DNA from: Candidatus Bathyarchaeota archaeon
GTDB taxonomy: Archaea; Thermoproteota; Bathyarchaeia; Bathyarchaeales; Bathycorpusculaceae
Assembly (NCBI GenBank): GCA_026014745.1
Contig: JAOZHS010000001.1
Coordinates: 992,001-1,056,000 of the forward strand
Reading direction: 5' to 3'
DNA: 64,000 bases
A model generated the notes under the pieces. The model made no database searches, was not told the DNA's origin, and saw only the letters and a program-made list of their open reading frames with translations. A program made the translations under genes and the position numbers. Every line of letters starts with the position of its first letter. Within the stretch, counting starts at the first letter, position 1. Shown here piece after piece: positions 34,035 through 42,583 of the stretch.

Positions 34035-35464
34035 CTATGGCGCAGTTTCAGCGGGAAATCAAACAAATAAAAGAGGACGCCGCCAAAAAACGAAAAATCC
34101 AAGTTCCCCCCGACCCAACGGTGTTCTGCCAAGAAACCCTCGGCTTCACCCCCACCGCGTATCAGGCTAAACTCATCGAACAATTCCAAACCAACCAATT
34201 CGTCGCCGCACGCTGGGCACGCCAAAGCGGGAAAAGCCACACCCTAAGCGCCCTACTCCTCCACTACGCCCTCACCAACGCAGGCAGCAACATAGCCATC
34301 GTAGGCCCCAGCTGGCGCCAAACCAAACTCATAATCAAAACCATAAACGGCTTCTTACCCAAACTCCCCAAAGGCACCTACAAAAAACCCCAAAAAACCG
34401 CCGTAGCACTCGCCAACGGCAGCAACATCGAAGCATACCCCAACAACCCCGAAACCATCCGTGGCCCCAAACTCCACATAGTCTATGCTGATGAATTCAA
34501 CTTCATCCCCAATGACGAAGAACTCTACGACGCCATGCTCTTCACGTTGGGCACCACCAACGGCAAATTCATCTGCACCAGCACACCATGGCGGTCCGAT
34601 AGCATTTTCTACAAAATATTCCATGACTCAACCTTTGACGATTACGCCAAAAGCCACGTAACTTTTGAGCAGGCGCTCGAACCCAACGGACCCCTCAAAC
34701 CCCAAATCCTCAACCGCATCCGACGCCAACTCGAAGGTGACCCCAGCCGATGGCGCCGCGAAATGGAAGCCCAATGGGCAGAAAACGAAAATGCTTGGCT
34801 TAGTCAAGCACTTATCACACAATCCATCGATCATACGCTTGATTATTCACCTTTTGGGGCAGAATTAGACGGCGACTTCTACGCTGGACTCGACTTAGGC
34901 AAGCATCAGGACCCAAGCGTACTCGCCATAATCAAAGCAGACCCCCAACACCTGCGACTAATCCACATCCACCGTTTCCCCCTCGAAACCCCTTACGCCA
35001 GCATCATCGGCTACGTCAAAACCATAAGCGACCGATGGCAAACCATCCATCAAATCCTCGTTGACCAAACAGGCGTCGGCGAATACATAACCGAAGACAT
35101 GACCAACACCGGTCTTGACAACACCCAAGGCGTCACCTTCACCGCCCAATCCAAACAGGAGATGGCGCAGCATCTAAAACAAGCCCTAACCGAAAAACGA
35201 CTACTAATTCCCTACGATAGTGAACTCATCGCGGAACTAAACGTAGAGCAGTTTGAGTTGACAAAAGACGGTAAAATCAGCCTAAGACATCCTCAGGGTA
35301 CACATGATGACCGTTTCTGGGCGCTTGCGTTGGCAGCGTATGCAGCAAGAAGTCGGACGGCGGCACCGAAATTCTGGGTCATCAAAAAAGCATTCCAGAA
35401 AAGTGGCATGCAGGGTCTAAGGCAACGGCTCCAAACCCACCCCCAAGGAGGCGCAAATCGTTGA
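34031..35464 (+). CDS. Phage-type terminase large subunit
   Basis: The 477-residue protein has an N-terminal packaging ATPase with Walker A 'ARQSGKSH' (about residues 61-68), Walker B 'LHIVYADEF' and the coupling motif 'CTSTPW'. A C-terminal RNase H-like nuclease follows, with acidic residues in 'GLDLGKHQDPSV', 'LVDQTGVGE' and 'HDDRFWALALA'. All key residues appear intact, so it is not an obvious relic. It translates DNA into capsids in phages, but no portal, protease or capsid gene lies nearby. Its stop overlaps the next gene. Confidence 0.9.
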   Translation: MTMAQFQREIKQIKEDAAKKRKIQVPPDPTVFCQETLGFTPTAYQAKLIEQFQTNQFVAARWARQSGKSHTLSALLLHYALTNAGSNIAIVGPSWRQTKLIIKTINGFLPKLPKGTYKKPQKTAVALANGSNIEAYPNNPETIRGPKLHIVYADEFNFIPNDEELYDAMLFTLGTTNGKFICTSTPWRSDSIFYKIFHDSTFDDYAKSHVTFEQALEPNGPLKPQILNRIRRQLEGDPSRWRREMEAQWAENENAWLSQALITQSIDHTLDYSPFGAELDGDFYAGLDLGKHQDPSVLAIIKADPQHLRLIHIHRFPLETPYASIIGYVKTISDRWQTIHQILVDQTGVGEYITEDMTNTGLDNTQGVTFTAQSKQEMAQHLKQALTEKRLLIPYDSELIAELNVEQFELTKDGKISLRHPQGTHDDRFWALALAAYAARSRTAAPKFWVIKKAFQKSGMQGLRQRLQTHPQGGANR

Positions 35465-36906
35465 CGCGGCGTCGCCCCGAAACCTTCCACATCCAGAGCC
35501 TCAAACGCACCTACAACCGCCAAACCGACACATTCACCATAAACCTCAGCTACACCACCGCCCCGCCCACCCTAACGCCCCGCACCAAAGAAGTCGCCGA
35601 AGCCTTCGGACTTGGCGCGGATCAGACCCGCGAGTTCACCCTCTACCAAGACCTCGCCATCCACATCCGCCCCACAGACCTCGTGCTCATCACAGGTGAC
35701 AGCGGAAGCGGCAAAAGCGCACTGCTCAAAGCCCTCAAAGCCGATTTAGGCGCCGACGCAGCAGACGCAGACGACCTAAAAATAGACCCAGACACCCCAA
35801 TAATCGAAACCATCGGAAAAAACACATCCGACGCCATCGAAGCCCTTAGTCAAGTCGGCTTAAACGACGCCTTCCTTTTCTTGCGTCCGTATCGGGAACT
35901 TAGCGAGGGACAAAAACACCGCTACCAAACCGCGCTTTTGGCGGCGTCGGGGAAGCCGTTTTGGGTAATTGACGAATTCACCAGCACGCTTGACCGTGAC
36001 ACCGCCAAGATTTTAGCCTTTAACCTACAAAAACAAGCCCGCCGCATGGGCGCCGCAGTCATAGCCGCCACCACGCATCGTGACCTCCAACGCGACTTCG
36101 CCCCCAACGTACACATCCACAAACGCTACGGCAAAGAAGTCACCGTAAAATACCACCCAAACGCCCACACAGATGCCTGCAGCCTAACCCGACAAATGAC
36201 TATCCAAGCAGGCACAACCGCCGACTACAAACAACTCAGCCAATTCCACTACCGCACCAGCAGATTGCCGCCTCCCAAAAAAGTGTTTTGCCTAAAACGC
36301 AAAAACGAACTCTGCGGCGTCATCGTCTACAGCAACCCCCCACCGATGTGCTTTGGACGCAAAAAAGTCTGGCAAGGCAACTTGCAGCAACTCAACCGAG
36401 AAGTCGCAGCAATTAGCCGCGTGGTGATGCATCCCAAATATCGCAGCATAAGCCTCGGTGCCAAACTTGTCCACGATACCTTGCCCTTTGTGGGGGTAGC
36501 CAACGTGGAGGCGGTTGCGGTTATGGCGAAGTATAACCCGTTTTTTGAGAAGGCAGGCCTAAAAAAAATCGCCCAAAGCAGTCCCAATCGACACGTAAAT
36601 GAGGCGTTGGCGCGGCTTGAAGCGTTAGGTTTCGACGCTGCTTTGATGGGTTCGGAAGGCTACAACCTACAGAAGCTTCGATGCATCGGGGTTGAAGCGG
36701 TGGTTGAGTTGTTGGTGGAGCTTTCTTTGCGTGACGCGACTATCCGACGCCGACTGGTAAGCCTACACGATGTTTATCCTCGTCATGACGAGTTTGTCGC
36801 CAAAATCGCTGACTGCAATGTGGAGGGGTTGGCGGCGGCGTTGAAGCGGCTTAGTTTTTGTGCGCAACCAAAAGTGTACCTGTATTGGAGCCAAAAAGAC
36901 GCTTAA
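35461..36906 (+). CDS. ABC-type ATPase fused to GNAT acetyltransferase domain (COG2401-like)
   Basis: The 481-residue protein has an ABC ATPase (Walker A 'GDSGSGKSALL', signature 'LSEGQKHRY', Walker B 'FWVIDEF', switch His 'TTHRDL') joined to a GNAT domain from about residue 235, with the acetyl-CoA loop 'HPKYRSISLGAKLV'. There are no membrane helices, so it is not a transporter. It starts at TTG 35461 over the TerL stop; GGAGG at 35446-35450 serves it. Fusions of this kind are known as the COG2401 family, whose role is undefined. Its position suggests an accessory to DNA packaging or processing. Confidence 0.85.
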   Translation: MTRRRPETFHIQSLKRTYNRQTDTFTINLSYTTAPPTLTPRTKEVAEAFGLGADQTREFTLYQDLAIHIRPTDLVLITGDSGSGKSALLKALKADLGADAADADDLKIDPDTPIIETIGKNTSDAIEALSQVGLNDAFLFLRPYRELSEGQKHRYQTALLAASGKPFWVIDEFTSTLDRDTAKILAFNLQKQARRMGAAVIAATTHRDLQRDFAPNVHIHKRYGKEVTVKYHPNAHTDACSLTRQMTIQAGTTADYKQLSQFHYRTSRLPPPKKVFCLKRKNELCGVIVYSNPPPMCFGRKKVWQGNLQQLNREVAAISRVVMHPKYRSISLGAKLVHDTLPFVGVANVEAVAVMAKYNPFFEKAGLKKIAQSSPNRHVNEALARLEALGFDAALMGSEGYNLQKLRCIGVEAVVELLVELSLRDATIRRRLVSLHDVYPRHDEFVAKIADCNVEGLAAALKRLSFCAQPKVYLYWSQKDA

Positions 36907-37004
36907 AAGAGTTAGGCGTCTACTTTTTGGTGTTCTTTTTTTGAAAGAATATTAATATTCTGCCTAGAATCATACCATTTGTTTAGGAGGCTGATGATGG
37001 GTCT

Positions 37005-38498
37005 ATGTCTTCTAGTGATTCAGAAATCCAGCAGACCCCCCTGCAAACGGTGCCCGCCTCCTTTTTGGTGTTAAACCCTACCCCAATTATCGAAGCAGAC
37101 TTTAAAGGCAACCTCCTATTCACAAACCCCGCCGCAAGGAACTATTTTCCGGGTCTGGATGGAGCAGGGAACGTTTTTGAGTTGTTTCCCGACTGGCGTC
37201 AGCTTGTAGCCATCTTTTTGGATGAGGCTAAGCGGAGTGTTCAGCGTGAGATGCAGGTTGGCGGGAACTGGTTTTTGGAGCAGATTTTTCGTGTTCCCAA
37301 TGATCAGCGGATTCGTGCTTATTTAGTTCCGATTAATGATTTGAAGCGTGCTCAGCAGGCGCTTGAGCGCGAACGTAACCTTCTGCAAGCCATCATGGAC
37401 GGAACCAAAAACTGTCACCTTGTCTATTTGGACCGCGACTTTAACTTTGTTCGCGTTAATGCGGCTTATGCTAAAACTTGTGGTTTTGCTACGCCTCAAG
37501 AGATGATTGGTAAAAACCACTTCGACCTCTACCCCCAAGAAGACAATGAGATCCTCTTTAGGAGAGTCCGTGACACCGGCGTCGCCATCGAAGTGAAGGA
37601 TAAGCCTTTTGTTTTTCGTGACCAGCCGGAGCGGGGAGTGACCTATTGGGATTGGGGTCTAGAACCCCTCAAAAACGAGAAGGGCGAAGTGGAGGGGTTG
37701 GTGTTTTCTTTGGTAGAGACCACCGAGCGGAAGCGGATTCAGATGAAACTGGAGGAGAACGCGTGCCTGTTAGAGGAGTATGCGAATCAGATGGAGGCGC
37801 TTGCGGAGGAGCGGGCTAAGCAGCTGGCAAATGCGGAGCGGTTGGCTGCGATTGGGCAAACGGCGGGGATGGTGGGGCATGACATCCGTAATCCTTTGCA
37901 GGCTATTGCGGGTGAATTGTATTTGGCTAAGGAGGAGTTGGCTTCTATGCCTGAATCTGTCCCCCGTAAGAATCTTCAGGAGAATCTCGCTAACATAGAG
38001 CAGAACCTCTACTACATTGACAAAATCGTCGCGGACCTCCAAGACTTTACCAAACCCCTCAAACCTTTCAAAGAAAAAATCACCATAGAAAAAGCCATAG
38101 AAGAAGCCCTGCTAATTGTCACCATACCCAACAATCTCCAAATATCCATAACCGTAGTCGACTGCCCCAAATTCTACGCCGACCTCTCCATGCTCAAACG
38201 CATACTCATAAACCTCATCCAAAACGCAGTTCAAGCCATGCCCAAAGGAGGCGACCTAAAAATCCGCGCCAAATGCGACGATAAACAAGCATACGTAAGC
38301 GTACAAGACACTGGCGAGGGAATTCCTCTGGATATTAAGGACAAACTTTTCACGCCGCTTTTCACAACCAAGTCAAAAGGACAAGGCTTTGGGTTGGCAG
38401 TGGTGAAGCGTCTTGTGGATGCGCAAGGGGGCACAATCAATTTTGAGAGCGAACCAGGCAAAGGCACCACCTTCACAGTTGCCTTGCCGCTCCAATAA
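37005..38498 (+). CDS. Sensor histidine kinase with two PAS domains
   Basis: The 497-residue cytoplasmic kinase has PAS domains at about residues 15-110 and 125-245, a coiled linker, a phosphoacceptor His in 'GMVGHDIRNPLQA' near residue 290 and an ATPase domain ('NLIQNAVQAMP', 'DTGEGI', 'GQGFGLAVVKRL'). The catalytic half is very close to the kinase at 27824-29854, indicating a recent paralogue. The AGGAGG at 36985-36990 lies 14 bases before ATG 37005; two nearer ATGs (36994, 36997) are out of frame. No response regulator is adjacent. Confidence 0.88.
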   Translation: MSSSDSEIQQTPLQTVPASFLVLNPTPIIEADFKGNLLFTNPAARNYFPGLDGAGNVFELFPDWRQLVAIFLDEAKRSVQREMQVGGNWFLEQIFRVPNDQRIRAYLVPINDLKRAQQALERERNLLQAIMDGTKNCHLVYLDRDFNFVRVNAAYAKTCGFATPQEMIGKNHFDLYPQEDNEILFRRVRDTGVAIEVKDKPFVFRDQPERGVTYWDWGLEPLKNEKGEVEGLVFSLVETTERKRIQMKLEENACLLEEYANQMEALAEERAKQLANAERLAAIGQTAGMVGHDIRNPLQAIAGELYLAKEELASMPESVPRKNLQENLANIEQNLYYIDKIVADLQDFTKPLKPFKEKITIEKAIEEALLIVTIPNNLQISITVVDCPKFYADLSMLKRILINLIQNAVQAMPKGGDLKIRAKCDDKQAYVSVQDTGEGIPLDIKDKLFTPLFTTKSKGQGFGLAVVKRLVDAQGGTINFESEPGKGTTFTVALPLQ

Positions 38499-38711
38499 CC
38501 TGTCCATTTAGGTTAAGAGGCACCTCAAGCACCCTGCCCCTTTATTATTGAAAGTATATTAAAACAAGATCAGCGGGGGTTTTGGTTATTTTGTGTATGG
38601 TTTTTTGATATGTAATGTTTTTAATGTGGTTTTTTCACGGTTATCTGATGTATTTAATGCCACTATTTAATATAGGCTGATTTAGAGGCCGATAGGGGAG
38701 AAAACAAACAA

Positions 38712-40682
38712 ATGACCACACGATACGACCAACAATACACAGAACCCATCATAATCGACTCCACACCCAAAAAACCCCTAACCAAAGAAAACGTAATCGC
38801 CATCCTACGATACCACCACGTTGTCAAAACATCCTCCGTAGAAAAATCCGAAGTCACCCTCGAAAACATCATCCCCACCCTAAAAAGAGCCAAAGTAAAC
38901 CTCCCCGAATCCTTCTTCAAAGACCTCGCAGACGAATGTAACTTAACTTTTCTTTCCTACACTCAAGTTAGAGAAATCTACCAAAGCGAAGAAGCCAGTA
39001 AACTAATAACCGTCCTACCCTATCCCATCATAAACAAATACAAAATTATCCCACTAAAAATACGCGGCAAGATAATCGACTTAGCCGTAGACAACCCTCT
39101 TGACCGTCGCGTCTTAGTCACGGTACAGTACCTCTTTAGCGCTTGGAAGATTAATCTGCAAGTGGTCTCCACCAAAGCCATTGACTGGGCAATCGACAAC
39201 ATCTACAGAGAAATCCATCGAAACTCTGCAATGCTGGACCTATACAACCGTACCCCCGACCAATCCGCCCACAAAGTTCTCTACCCAAACCAAAAATACT
39301 TCATCATAGGCGCCATAGCAGCGGTTGCCGTTGCCGCCCTGATTAATGCAGTTTTGACGTTTGCGGTGTTATTTGCCACTATTAGCGTTCTCTATTTTGT
39401 GTTTAACCCCATCAAAATCTACATTTCCCTACGAGGCTTCAAGGGCGCCCGTTCTCTAACTAAGGTCAGCAAAACCGAAATGAAAGAGGTCACCGATGCA
39501 GAATTACCCGTCTATACCGTGTTGATTCCTGTCTTTCATGAATCGGAAATGCTTGCTCGCAACCTCAAAAACATGTATAACATTAACTATCCCAAGAACA
39601 AATTAGACATCAAAGTCTTGATGGAAGAAAGTGACGAAGAGACCATCAATGAAGCCAAACGGATTGGGCTGTTTGGCTCCACCGAAAAAATGGTTGAAGG
39701 CATCCCGCCCGAAGAATACACGAATTTCTTAGAGCTCTTCGACCCAGTCGTGGTGCCCGCCGCCAAAATCACCACCAAACCCCGCGCCTGCAACTATGGG
39801 CTGCTCCGCGCAAAAGGCGAACTCGTCGTCATTTACGACGCCGAAGACAAACCCGACCCCGACCAGTTACGCAAAGCCGCCATTGTGTTCCTGCAATCAC
39901 CCAAGGAACTCATGTGTTTACAGTCTAAACTTAACTTCTACAACGCCGACGAAAACGTCCTAACCCGATGGTTCTCCATCGAATACGCAAACTGGTACGA
40001 ATTCTACTTGCAGGGGCTCGACTGGATAGAAGCACCCATCCCACTGGGAGGCACCAGTAACCACTTCCGTAAAGAAAGCCTCGATGAACTCGGCAGATGG
40101 GACCCCTACAACGTCACCGAAGACGCCGACATCGGCATCCGCTTAGCACGCAGAAACCTAAAAACCGAAATGATAGACTCCTACACCTACGAAGAAGCCA
40201 CCACAAACGTGAAAAGCTGGATTAAGCAACGCTCACGATGGTACAAGGGACATGTGCAAACCTACTTTGTGCATATGCGCCACCCACGCCAACTGCTCAA
40301 AGATTTAGGTACCTCAAAATTCCTCAAACTCCAATTCACATTCGGCACAAGCGTGCTCATACCCATCATAAACCCAATCCTCTGGGTCATAACCGCCGCG
40401 GCTCTGCTCTTGCCAATCAATTTGTCATGGTTGACGCCGGGCATTTTGCAAATCATCTGTATGCTAAACCTATTTGTGGGCAACGCATCCTATTTGCTAA
40501 TCTACGTGATAGCCTGTGCTAAACTCAAACATTACCGGCACATACCCTACGCGTTGATTATGCCGATTTATTGGGCGCTGCTAAGTATCGCCAGTTGGAG
40601 GGGACTCATTCAACTTATAAAGAACCCCTTCTATTGGGATAAGACAAGCCATGGCGTGTCTAAAACCGTGGCGCACAAGTAA
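38712..40682 (+). CDS. Membrane GT2 glycosyltransferase with N-terminal GspE-N (MshEN)-like domain
   Basis: Residues about 25-160 resemble the type II secretion GspE N-terminal/MshEN domain ('LADECNLTFLS...' and 'ITVLPYPIINKYKIIPLKI' then 'DLAVDNPLDRRVL'). Two membrane helices follow (about 200-245), then a cellulose-synthase-like GT2 domain: 'TVLIPVFHESEM', 'DAEDKPDPDQL', 'TEDADIGIRLARR' and 'QRSRWYKGH', and C-terminal helices. It should polymerise or transfer a sugar across the membrane. In bacteria MshEN domains can bind c-di-GMP; whether that holds here is unknown. GGGGAG precedes ATG 38712. Confidence 0.85.
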   Translation: MTTRYDQQYTEPIIIDSTPKKPLTKENVIAILRYHHVVKTSSVEKSEVTLENIIPTLKRAKVNLPESFFKDLADECNLTFLSYTQVREIYQSEEASKLITVLPYPIINKYKIIPLKIRGKIIDLAVDNPLDRRVLVTVQYLFSAWKINLQVVSTKAIDWAIDNIYREIHRNSAMLDLYNRTPDQSAHKVLYPNQKYFIIGAIAAVAVAALINAVLTFAVLFATISVLYFVFNPIKIYISLRGFKGARSLTKVSKTEMKEVTDAELPVYTVLIPVFHESEMLARNLKNMYNINYPKNKLDIKVLMEESDEETINEAKRIGLFGSTEKMVEGIPPEEYTNFLELFDPVVVPAAKITTKPRACNYGLLRAKGELVVIYDAEDKPDPDQLRKAAIVFLQSPKELMCLQSKLNFYNADENVLTRWFSIEYANWYEFYLQGLDWIEAPIPLGGTSNHFRKESLDELGRWDPYNVTEDADIGIRLARRNLKTEMIDSYTYEEATTNVKSWIKQRSRWYKGHVQTYFVHMRHPRQLLKDLGTSKFLKLQFTFGTSVLIPIINPILWVITAAALLLPINLSWLTPGILQIICMLNLFVGNASYLLIYVIACAKLKHYRHIPYALIMPIYWALLSIASWRGLIQLIKNPFYWDKTSHGVSKTVAHK

Positions 40683-40693
40683 AGGTAAGCAGG

Positions 40694-41641
40694 ATGCGTT
40701 TAGAAACCACAGTAATCGGCAGTTTCCCCAAACAGAATAAGCCTCTACCTGAGGCTATCCGTGACATGGTAGAATTACAGTTACACTACGGCGTAGATTT
40801 GATTACGGATGGCGAACAGCGCGGCGGCATGATTCGCTACTTCGAACAGGTCCCCGGCTTAGATGGTGCAGGCGGCAATCTTCGTATCGCCCAAAAAATC
40901 CGTCCCATTGATGCTGATAAACTTGACGAGTTTTACAAAATTCAAGATTACCAAACCATACGCCAAATCCTCCAAGAGACAGGCCGCACTGCGGCGAAAG
41001 CCAAAGTCACCCTAACCGGACCCATGACGTTGGGTACCATATGCGCTTCAAATGCCATCGAAAGCGCCAGCCAACACTACAACCTCGACGACGAAGCTGC
41101 CCTGTTCAGGGACTTCGCAAACATGCTTGTCCCAATCGCCAAACGCGCCCTAGAACTGGGTGCCTACGTGCAAATCGACGAACCCCTGCTTTCAACAAGC
41201 AAAGTCACCCTGCAAACTGCAGTAGTAATCCTCAAATCCTTCACCGCAAAACTGCCCAAAGAGGCATTTGCCGAGGAAAAAATCAGCCTCCACGTCTGCG
41301 GCTCCATAAAAAGCATCCCCGGACTCTATGAGACACTGCTCTGGCTGGATTTCCCGATCCTCAGCCTCGGATTCAGCGGTTCCGACGAGAAAGAAAACCT
41401 TGACCTTCTCACCCGCGCCTCACTCGAAGAGCACGGCAAAAAGTTAGGTGCAGGTTTCTGCTCAAACATCACCGTCGAAGAAACGCAGACGATGCTGGCG
41501 CGTTACCGCCAAATCGAAGCCGCCGTAGGCAAAGAAAACATAAAATATCTGCATCCTGACTGCGGATTCGGCTTAACAAAACTCGAGAAGGTCACGCAGA
41601 TTTTGGGCAACATGCAACAAGCCGACCAAACCATCGGCTAG
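40694..41641 (+). CDS. Core MetE-type methionine synthase (MetE C-terminal domain only)
   Basis: The 315-residue protein is a single TIM-barrel of the MetE catalytic domain, with 'TTVIGSFPK', 'DGEQRGGM', 'QIDEPLL', the zinc ligands His and Cys in 'SLHVCG', and the late Cys in 'LHPDCGFG'. The folate-binding N-terminal half of full MetE is missing. Such short archaeal enzymes transfer methyl groups from methylated corrinoid proteins or related donors to homocysteine. The corrinoid operon at the left end fits this need. It begins 11 bases after the GT2 gene. Confidence 0.85.
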   Translation: MRLETTVIGSFPKQNKPLPEAIRDMVELQLHYGVDLITDGEQRGGMIRYFEQVPGLDGAGGNLRIAQKIRPIDADKLDEFYKIQDYQTIRQILQETGRTAAKAKVTLTGPMTLGTICASNAIESASQHYNLDDEAALFRDFANMLVPIAKRALELGAYVQIDEPLLSTSKVTLQTAVVILKSFTAKLPKEAFAEEKISLHVCGSIKSIPGLYETLLWLDFPILSLGFSGSDEKENLDLLTRASLEEHGKKLGAGFCSNITVEETQTMLARYRQIEAAVGKENIKYLHPDCGFGLTKLEKVTQILGNMQQADQTIG

Positions 41642-42450
41642 CTTGGCGGGGTTCCAAAGCTAAACCCGTCTCCATCCTTTTGCAAGTGAATTTCCTGTAA
41701 GACAAGGTTATGCACGGGGTTGGTTATGGTAGTTGGTTCTTCCCCGATGACGGTGACCCAGCCTGCTCTTTGCAGAGTCACAGTGATGGCGTTGGGGGTG
41801 CCGTTGCTCCACAAGCCCAGACTGCTGTTTCCGCTTCCATATGATACGCTGTTGGGGACTTGTCCGGTGATGACTTGTCCAACGTGTAGATTCGCGCGGA
41901 AAGCAATCGTCTGTGGGGGACCGCGGGGTGAACCTGGAAAAGGCGCTGAGAACGGGGTTGTGCACGAGGCGTTAAAGTTTGTTCCAAACCAACCCAGATA
42001 CACCTCTTTAACACCAGTGTCAGAGGTGAAGTTGAGGAAGTAGCCTTCAAATTTTTGGTCCCAACTCTCGTCTTGGGGGTTGCCCAGATAGGTTAAACTA
42101 AACAGGGCATAAGGCGGATAGAGCGTTGAAGGATGCGTCTCTACACCAAAGCCAAAGTGGTCATGGCCTTCGCCGGTGCTGTTTGTTCGCCCCACATAAA
42201 CATAAGTCAGTTCTGCATCGTAGAGGTCGGTGAGTTCTACGGTTCCGCCATACGCGGGGATTTTGGGGCCATAGATTGTTTGGTCAGGGGTCGCTTGAAT
42301 CCAAGGCCAAGTGGGCGTAGGATGAGTCTCTGTAATTGCTTCGTCTGCCAGTTGCGGTGGGTAAGAGGCGATTAATGCGGAGGCTGAAGCAATAATCACA
42401 CAAGCCAAAACAACTCCAACAACCACTGCGATTCGGTTCATTTCAATCAA
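41638..42450 (-). CDS. Secreted hypothetical protein
   Basis: 270 residues with an N-terminal signal peptide or anchor (residues 5-28) followed by beta-rich extracellular sequence with N-glycosylation sequons ('NST', 'NFT', 'NAS', 'NSS'). There is no C-terminal anchor. ATG 42441 (Met4) is an alternative start. It overlaps the end of the convergent core-MetE gene by 4 bases. The function is unknown. Confidence 0.6.
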   Translation of the reverse strand: MIEMNRIAVVVGVVLACVIIASASALIASYPPQLADEAITETHPTPTWPWIQATPDQTIYGPKIPAYGGTVELTDLYDAELTYVYVGRTNSTGEGHDHFGFGVETHPSTLYPPYALFSLTYLGNPQDESWDQKFEGYFLNFTSDTGVKEVYLGWFGTNFNASCTTPFSAPFPGSPRGPPQTIAFRANLHVGQVITGQVPNSVSYGSGNSSLGLWSNGTPNAITVTLQRAGWVTVIGEEPTTITNPVHNLVLQEIHLQKDGDGFSFGTPPS

Positions 42451-42583
42451 TTTGCCAATGCAGTGTTTCAGATATAATGTTTACTGTAAAACTTTCTTGA
42501 CTATTCTGCACAAGAATTCCTGACCAAACCTGATAGGGCAACACAAAAGAGCCCCAGCCACCATAACACGCAGGGAAGCAACC

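Noticed and set aside
36985-37075. Alternative start of the second histidine kinase at ATG 36994/36997
   Set aside because: Both are out of frame with the kinase and run into a stop after about 26 codons.
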